A stretch of DNA of 64,000 nucleotides from Deltaproteobacteria bacterium (lineage in GTDB: Bacteria > Myxococcota_A > Polyangia > Polyangiales > JADJMO01). Location of the stretch: contig JANYDK010000134.1 of assembly GCA_025363655.1 (NCBI GenBank), positions 44,459 to 108,458 on the forward strand, given 5' to 3'. The position numbers and the translations under genes are program-made. Shown one piece after another: positions 58,768-64,000 of the stretch (the first letter of the stretch is position 1; each line of letters begins with the position of its first letter). Under the pieces are notes generated by a model. It was not told the DNA's origin, searched no databases, and saw nothing but the letters and a program-made list of their open reading frames with translations.

Positions 58768-61700
58768 TGGCCCTGGACATCTTCGGCGTCGCCGGGGCGC
58801 GGATGGCAGAGCGGGCGATAGCCACATCCGACCGCGACGCAGCGCGCCTTCGGAATCGGCGGGTAGACGTCGCGTATGCGCGCTTCGACGAGCCGACGGG
58901 CGACTCGATCGATCTCGTCGAGCGACGTCGTGCCGAGATTCGCGCCTCCGTCGAGCCAACGAGGCGTGCCGTCACCGCTGCCGAGGAAGGCAATGCCGGC
59001 GACGATCGTGGAGGCACTTGGAAAGAGGATGCTCGCGGCAGCAGCGTAACTACGCAGCTGCAGCGCGTGCTTCGCGACGTCCTTCTCGGTCCCGGCGCCG
59101 AGCTTGTAGTCGATGATTTCGACACGGGTCTCGCCCGACGGCAGGAGGCGAACGGCGACGAAATCGATCGTTCCTCGGAGGAGCGCGCCACACGGGAGCG
59201 GGACGACGAAGGGGAGCTCGCGATGGACGTCGACCTCGCCACGCATTTGCGCGAGGTCGGACGCGTAGGATCCGCTGAGAAAACAGGCAATTCGCGCGAC
59301 GAGGAGTCGTCCGGGCTCGGCATCCGGATCGTAGCCTTCGCCGCGGAGGAAGCCGATCGCGTAGTCGAGCGCGCCCTCGCCGGTGGCCGTATCGAGGGGC
59401 GCGCGTTCGAGCGCGAGGTGCGCGACGACGCCTTGCGCGCGCGGATCGAGCGGAGGAGGAGCGACCGGGAGCGTCGTCGCGCCGTCGTCCTCCGCGAGCG
59501 TCAGCGCCGGCTCGATGGGCGTGTCACGAAGCGCAGCGGCGCCCCGCTCGTCGCCGGTCGGATCGAGGCGATCGAGTTGGAGCAGTGCAGGACTGAAGAG
59601 CGGCACCTGGAAAACGTCGGTCGCGAACGGGAGCCGCGGGACGCGTGGCGGATGCTCGCCGAGGCCGACGAGGTGGCGGAGTCGATAGCGACGTGCACAG
59701 ATCGCGAAGTCTGCGAGGGCCGTCGTCACCACCACGGCACCTGCTGGCGAGATCGGGATCGGGCCTTCTCCGAAGGCGACGACGGGCCGCTCCGTGGGCG
59801 GATGCGTGAGCTCTCCGCGCTCGTCGTTCTCGAGACCGACGCGCGGCTGCCATTCGACGCGGCGGAAGACGTCGTCGTCATCGTCCATCTTCACGTGCAC
59901 GGCGTGCGCGGCGGTGTGCTTCGCATACGACTGGGTCGATGGACCGGCGATCACCCAAAGCAGGTCGCGCGCGCGCGTGAGGGCGACGTACGTGAGCCGC
60001 TGTCTCTCGGCGCGCTCGCGGACTTGGGCGAGCTTCACCAGCTCGCTGCCGCCGTCGCCATACGCACCGCGCGTCCGTCGATCGACCCGCGCCGCCAACG
60101 CGAGCTCGCCGCGCGCGCGGCCGAGGACGATAGGCGCGCTGTCCATCGGCCTTCCGGCGTGCTCGAGCTGCATCACTGCCACGACCGGAAATTCGAGGCC
60201 TTTGGAGGCGTGCACGGTCATCACGCGGACGACGTCGTCGTCGCGATCGAAGACCGCGCCGCGTGCATCGTCGACCTTGCGCGCCCGCGCCACCGAAGCG
60301 GCCGACGCCTGGGCGAGCGTGAGGTGACGCGCGACCCCGGCGATGCCGCTCCCCGAGAGCGCGATTTCATCGGAGATTTCCAGGAGACGACGCAGGTCAC
60401 CGATGCGTTGCTCGGCCCGCGGGAGGAGCGCGAGTGCGTTCTCGACGCCGAGGTACGAGAGCGCTTTGCGCAGCGCCGGACCTGCGCCGACGATCGGCTC
60501 CTGCTCGTCGACGAAGCCGAGGGCATCCCGCAACGCCGAAAGCCGTGCGCGCTCCCCTTCGTCGAGGCGAGCACCAATCGGCGTCGTCTCCGGCAGGGTG
60601 AGGCCTCGCTCGCCCGAGAGCTCGAGGAGCGCCGTGTCGGAGAGGGCGACCCACGGTCCGCGCAGCACGGCGAGGAGCGCGTTGCGATCGTGTCGATCGA
60701 TGCAGAGCCTCACGAACGCTTCGAGATCGGCCGCTTCGGGCGTGCGATAGAGCCCCCTTCGCGCGCTCACGGCGTAGTCGACGCCATGGCAAGCGAGCGC
60801 GAGCTCGAGCGAAGGAAGAATGGCGTAAGTCTTGATGAGGATGGCGACGTCGCGCGGGCGAGTCGTCTCCGGAAGTCCATGGACCGCCGGCGCGTCGAGC
60901 AGCCTCCTCAGCTCCGCCGCGAGCGCGAGCGCTGCCGAGAGGTCGCGAGTGATCTCGCCTTGGTCGGCGGTCTGATCTTCGTCTTCCGAGTCCTTCTTCG
61001 GCGCGACGATGCGGGGCACCACCACGCGAGGCTCTACCCCCGTCGAGCGTCGCACCGGCCGCAGCGACTCGGCGCCAGGCTGGAAGCGCACCTGTTCGAC
61101 CGCTGGCAGCGCGGGATCGCCCTGCATGTCGGCGATCGCCGCAGCGTTGACGAATCGAAGGATTTTCTCGACCGATCGACGATTTTCGTCGAGCGTCACG
61201 AGTCGCCCTTGGGGCCGTTCGAGCGTGGGCTCGCCGGCTTCGAGACCGAGCGCGACGCGGGCCTCGTCACCGGCGATGTCGAGCGCCATCTGCTGGAAGA
61301 CTCCGACGTCGGCGCCGCGAAAGCCGTAGATCGATTGCTTGCGATCGCCGACGACGAAGAGCCCGCGGGGCGCGAGGGTGCCGGCGGCCGGCGTCTCCCC
61401 GGGCTCACGCGCGGCGATCGCCTCCGGCCGCTGACGCACCAAGTAGACGAGATCGCGTTGCAGGGCGTTGGTGTCTTGAAACTCGTCGACGAGGAGCGCC
61501 CGGATCGAGCTCGCCACCTCGGCTTGGATTTCGGGATGAGCGCGAAGGAGGTCGCGCGCCTTGCGCATGACGTCGCCGAAGTCGAGCGTTCGGGTGCGGG
61601 CCTTCTCTCGACCGACGTCGCGCGCTACCTCGGCGAGGATCGCGCGCGCCGCATGTCCCAGGGCCACGGCCGATCTCGCGACCGAGGGCCCCTCGGCGAT

Positions 61701-62702
61701 GCGCTCGGCTTTTTCGGCAAAGCTTCCACCAGGCATCGCCTCGAGAAATGCGCGCGCGCGTTCTTTTCCCGGACCGGCCGGGATCGCCTTCAAAAGCAGC
61801 GCCGCCGCGTTGCCGAGCTCGCCCACGCGGGTCTCGTCGCCGCGCTCCGAGAGCGCCCGCACCGCGTCCTTCACTCGATCGATGGCGTCGCGATCGGGCG
61901 CCTTCTTCTTTCCCTTCTCCTCCGCCGCTTCGATGAGCGCGCCGACGAACGAATGCACGCGCGCGTCGCTGCGACCGATGCCGGAGACGTCGTCGGCGAG
62001 CGCCACTCGCGACCAATCGAGCCCCTCCTCGGCCGCGCGCAGCACCGTGCGCAGAACGGCCTCGTCGAGTCGTTCGAGCCCGGCCGCGAGGAAGGAGCGC
62101 ATGGCGTCGCGTCTCGGAAGCACGGGGACGCCGAGCGCGGCGTCCTCGGCCGAGACCGCCACGGGAGTGTCGTCCGCGAGCCAGCGCGTCTGCACGCCCC
62201 GCAGCGCACCGAGGACCATCGCGTCGGCTTCGTCGGGCTCGATGAGATCGAAGCCTGGCGGCACGCGGGCCTCGATCGGATGCGCGCGTACCAGCTCGCC
62301 GGCCCACGCGTGAAACGTGGTGATCGTGCCGCGTGGCAAGGCGTCGAGCGCGCGTGAGAAGCGAGCCGACGGCGGCGCTGAGACCTGCCGACGAGCGCAC
62401 GTCTGCGCCAGCTCCGTGGCCCACGACCGAACGTCGGGCGCCCCGAGGCAGAGCTCGCCGAGCGGCGTCGTCGCCAGCAGGCGGAGCCGGCTCTCGATGC
62501 GGGCGCGCATCTCGGCGGCGGCTTCGCGCGTGAACGTCGTGGCGACGATGGCATCGGGCGCGACGACGCCGCCGAGATCGGTGAGGCCGGCAACGAGGTG
62601 GACGTAGACGCCGGTGAGTCGATGCGTCTTCCCGGTGCCGGCGCCGGCGCTGACGACGACGTTGGTCGGCAGCTCGTACAGAAGGCGATCGCGCTCGCTC
62701 AT
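58764..62702 (-). CDS. addA: AddA-type helicase-nuclease
   Basis: A 1312-aa UvrD/RecB-family helicase fused to a nuclease. Motif I VVVSAGAGTGKTHRLTG, Ia TTFTREAAAEMRARIES, II LLVDEFQDTNALQRDLVYL, III FVVGDRKQSIYGFRGADV, V/VI VMTVHASKGLEFPVVAV and LTYVALTRARDLLWV. The C-terminal PD-(D/E)XK nuclease is GTIDFVAVR ... VEIIDYKLGAGTE, with a closing Cys cluster (CVAVGCGYRPLCHP). With AddB it resects double-strand breaks for recombination. Its ATG overlaps the addB stop (ATGA). Confidence 0.92.
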   Translation of the reverse strand: MSERDRLLYELPTNVVVSAGAGTGKTHRLTGVYVHLVAGLTDLGGVVAPDAIVATTFTREAAAEMRARIESRLRLLATTPLGELCLGAPDVRSWATELAQTCARRQVSAPPSARFSRALDALPRGTITTFHAWAGELVRAHPIEARVPPGFDLIEPDEADAMVLGALRGVQTRWLADDTPVAVSAEDAALGVPVLPRRDAMRSFLAAGLERLDEAVLRTVLRAAEEGLDWSRVALADDVSGIGRSDARVHSFVGALIEAAEEKGKKKAPDRDAIDRVKDAVRALSERGDETRVGELGNAAALLLKAIPAGPGKERARAFLEAMPGGSFAEKAERIAEGPSVARSAVALGHAARAILAEVARDVGREKARTRTLDFGDVMRKARDLLRAHPEIQAEVASSIRALLVDEFQDTNALQRDLVYLVRQRPEAIAAREPGETPAAGTLAPRGLFVVGDRKQSIYGFRGADVGVFQQMALDIAGDEARVALGLEAGEPTLERPQGRLVTLDENRRSVEKILRFVNAAAIADMQGDPALPAVEQVRFQPGAESLRPVRRSTGVEPRVVVPRIVAPKKDSEDEDQTADQGEITRDLSAALALAAELRRLLDAPAVHGLPETTRPRDVAILIKTYAILPSLELALACHGVDYAVSARRGLYRTPEAADLEAFVRLCIDRHDRNALLAVLRGPWVALSDTALLELSGERGLTLPETTPIGARLDEGERARLSALRDALGFVDEQEPIVGAGPALRKALSYLGVENALALLPRAEQRIGDLRRLLEISDEIALSGSGIAGVARHLTLAQASAASVARARKVDDARGAVFDRDDDVVRVMTVHASKGLEFPVVAVMQLEHAGRPMDSAPIVLGRARGELALAARVDRRTRGAYGDGGSELVKLAQVRERAERQRLTYVALTRARDLLWVIAGPSTQSYAKHTAAHAVHVKMDDDDDVFRRVEWQPRVGLENDERGELTHPPTERPVVAFGEGPIPISPAGAVVVTTALADFAICARRYRLRHLVGLGEHPPRVPRLPFATDVFQVPLFSPALLQLDRLDPTGDERGAAALRDTPIEPALTLAEDDGATTLPVAPPPLDPRAQGVVAHLALERAPLDTATGEGALDYAIGFLRGEGYDPDAEPGRLLVARIACFLSGSYASDLAQMRGEVDVHRELPFVVPLPCGALLRGTIDFVAVRLLPSGETRVEIIDYKLGAGTEKDVAKHALQLRSYAAAASILFPSASTIVAGIAFLGSGDGTPRWLDGGANLGTTSLDEIDRVARRLVEARIRDVYPPIPKARCVAVGCGYRPLCHPRPGDAEDVQGH

Positions 62703-64000
62703 CCCTCGCCTCCGCTGCCGTGCGCCGGCTCGAGGACGACGTCGGGAGCGCGGCACGCGGCGCGTTGATCGCAGCGCACGCAGCGTGGATTTCGCCGCGC
62801 TGGCACGTGTCCGGCGCGCACCTCGGCGAAGGCATGGAGGATGAGCGCGGCGACGGCCCCCTCCCCTTCGCCGCCCGCGACGTCGCCGACGGCTTCGCGA
62901 AACGCGGAGTCGTCATTGCCGCGGACGCCGATGGGAGCGCCGATGCGCGGACGTCGATAGGCGACGTATCTCGCCTCGACGCGATCGCCGGGCGAGAGTG
63001 TCGCCCCGATGACGCGCGCATAGACAGCGAGCTGCACCGACCCGGCGCCGGTGAAATGGCTCGCCAGAGTGGTGCCGCTGGGGAGCGATGATTTGTAGTC
63101 GATGACGGTGGCGACACGGTGTCCGTCTCCGTCGATGCGCTCGTCGTGTCGATCGATTCGGCCTCGCAGCACCACCGCCGAACCTCCGCTGCCGAGCACG
63201 AGCGGCGGAAAGCGCCCTTCGTCGTCGAAGATGATTTCGGCGGCGAGGAAGCGACGACCGCTCGTCTCCATGTCGTCGAGGTCGAGCGCGACCAAGGCGA
63301 GCACTTGTTCGACGACGAGCTCATGTCGCGCAGCCATCAGCGCCGAGCTCGTCGTCGCCTCGCGGCCCCCCGTGCCGAGCTCACGGGCGATGTCGCGCGC
63401 GCGGGCGAGTGCCGTCGGGCCGCGGAGCTGCTCTTCGCGCAAGGTCTCGTGGATGCGCTGCAACATCGCGTGGGCGAGCGTGCCGGCGGCCATATTTCCG
63501 CCCTCGTCGTCGACGGCCGGCCTTCGCTCGGCGCCGAGCACGCGTTCGGCGAACGCGAGAAATGGACAGCTGAGAATCGCGTCGAGCTTGCTCACCGGGA
63601 ACGGCGCGCCGACGTCGCCACGCAGCCGCGTGCGAAGCCTTGCGCCCGACGAATCGCCGAGCTCGAGGAGACCACTGCGAGGCCCGAGGAGCTGACGCCC
63701 GACCGCCGCGCTGGCGAACGCGCGTGCTCGCTCGAGCTCGGCGCTGGCCTTCGACCATGCCGAAGGATCGACGTCGCGCGGCGGAGACGAGGCTCGTCCG
63801 AGCGCAGGCGCGGCGTGATGATGCGCGAAGAGCGCGAGATCACCCGGGCGCCGCGCCGGGATCTCCCGCGACGGAATCGGCCTCGCTCGTTCTTCGCGTG
63901 CAGCGGTGCGTGCGCGCTCGGCCAGCTCGATCACCAGTGCACCCGGCAACTGCGCACGCCCGTCCTCGTCGACAGCACGATGCATGACGACGACGCGGCG
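62699..64000 (-). CDS. addB: AddB-type nuclease subunit (5' end outside window)
   Basis: The C-terminal 433 residues of an open frame that runs off the window. It contains FPVSKLDAILSCPFLAFAERVL (start of the AddB/RecB-like nuclease, with a Cys of the Fe-S cluster), LRGRIDRHDE with VATVIDYKSS (PD-(D/E)XK catalytic core), and CVRCDQRAACRAP (three more cluster cysteines). This four-Cys pattern around the nuclease is typical of AddB. The gene overlaps addA by four bases and forms the AddAB pair. The helicase-like N-terminal part is not visible. Confidence 0.87.
   Translation of the reverse strand, partial: RRVVVMHRAVDEDGRAQLPGALVIELAERARTAAREERARPIPSREIPARRPGDLALFAHHHAAPALGRASSPPRDVDPSAWSKASAELERARAFASAAVGRQLLGPRSGLLELGDSSGARLRTRLRGDVGAPFPVSKLDAILSCPFLAFAERVLGAERRPAVDDEGGNMAAGTLAHAMLQRIHETLREEQLRGPTALARARDIARELGTGGREATTSSALMAARHELVVEQVLALVALDLDDMETSGRRFLAAEIIFDDEGRFPPLVLGSGGSAVVLRGRIDRHDERIDGDGHRVATVIDYKSSLPSGTTLASHFTGAGSVQLAVYARVIGATLSPGDRVEARYVAYRRPRIGAPIGVRGNDDSAFREAVGDVAGGEGEGAVAALILHAFAEVRAGHVPARRNPRCVRCDQRAACRAPDVVLEPAHGSGGEG

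Noticed and set aside
58389..62357. 1322-codon open frame on the plus strand
   Set aside because: Antisense shadow of addA and the XRE gene, produced by high GC third-position bias; no recognisable domain.

Overview
This window looks like a chromosomal core-genome segment of a myxobacterium, most likely of the Polyangiales/Labilithrix type (phylum Myxococcota). That placement is an inference. It rests on very high GC, a large Ser/Thr kinase, an NtrC-type regulator, many Cys- and Thr/Pro-rich lipoproteins with 'C-x4-DC' motifs, and core genes of deltaproteobacterial style. I see no tRNA, rRNA, CRISPR array, insertion sequence or prophage. Coding density is high and genes often overlap by a few bases.

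Left part (1-21.7 kb). A 3'-truncated thrS is preceded by an apparent threonine attenuator: a leader peptide with five consecutive Thr codons, then hairpins. Next come a TonB-like protein, an internally deleted fabH remnant and a long RNase HII-family protein. These are followed by dksA, a thioredoxin/NHL lipoprotein, a small Cys-rich lipoprotein, an NtrC-type response regulator, and a membrane Ser/Thr kinase with two complete kinase domains. After that lie a zinc-ribbon/coiled-coil membrane protein, trpF, a Crp-family regulator translationally coupled to a class II cyclic-nucleotide phosphodiesterase, a MEMO1-family protein, radC with a His/Asp repeat insertion, ddl, an outer-membrane protein, and rpsB-tsf with a clear terminator.

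Middle part (21.7-42.6 kb). It holds pyrB, a membrane protein of unknown function, and an aconitase/IPM-isomerase-fold protein that has lost its Fe-S ligands. These are followed by a glutaredoxin-like lipoprotein, an ABC-F ATPase, a dGTPase-like HD protein, tatA, a BamB-like propeller with a YfgM-like partner, two lipoproteins, a cyclic-nucleotide-binding protein and a GNAT acetyltransferase. The section ends with sthA, a small Fe-S membrane protein, an enoyl-ACP-reductase-like SDR, a BtuF-like protein without a signal peptide, yciO, a multi-spanning membrane protein, an unknown protein and an SPFH protein.

Right part (42.6-64 kb). A three-gene envelope operon (5'-nucleotidase-like lipoprotein, OB-like lipoprotein, outer-membrane barrel) is followed by ltaE with a divergent LysR regulator and a candidate operator. 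Then come plsC-suhB-mpl on the minus strand, coaX and a [2Fe-2S] ferredoxin on the plus strand, a 1091-aa TPR membrane protein, a small XRE regulator, and addB-addA, with addB running off the window.

A pattern across the window is a TTGAC-like -35 box about 17 bp from a degenerate -10 box (often nAnnnT), placed only 6-10 bases before the start codon of genes that lack a Shine-Dalgarno sequence. This suggests leaderless or nearly leaderless mRNAs.
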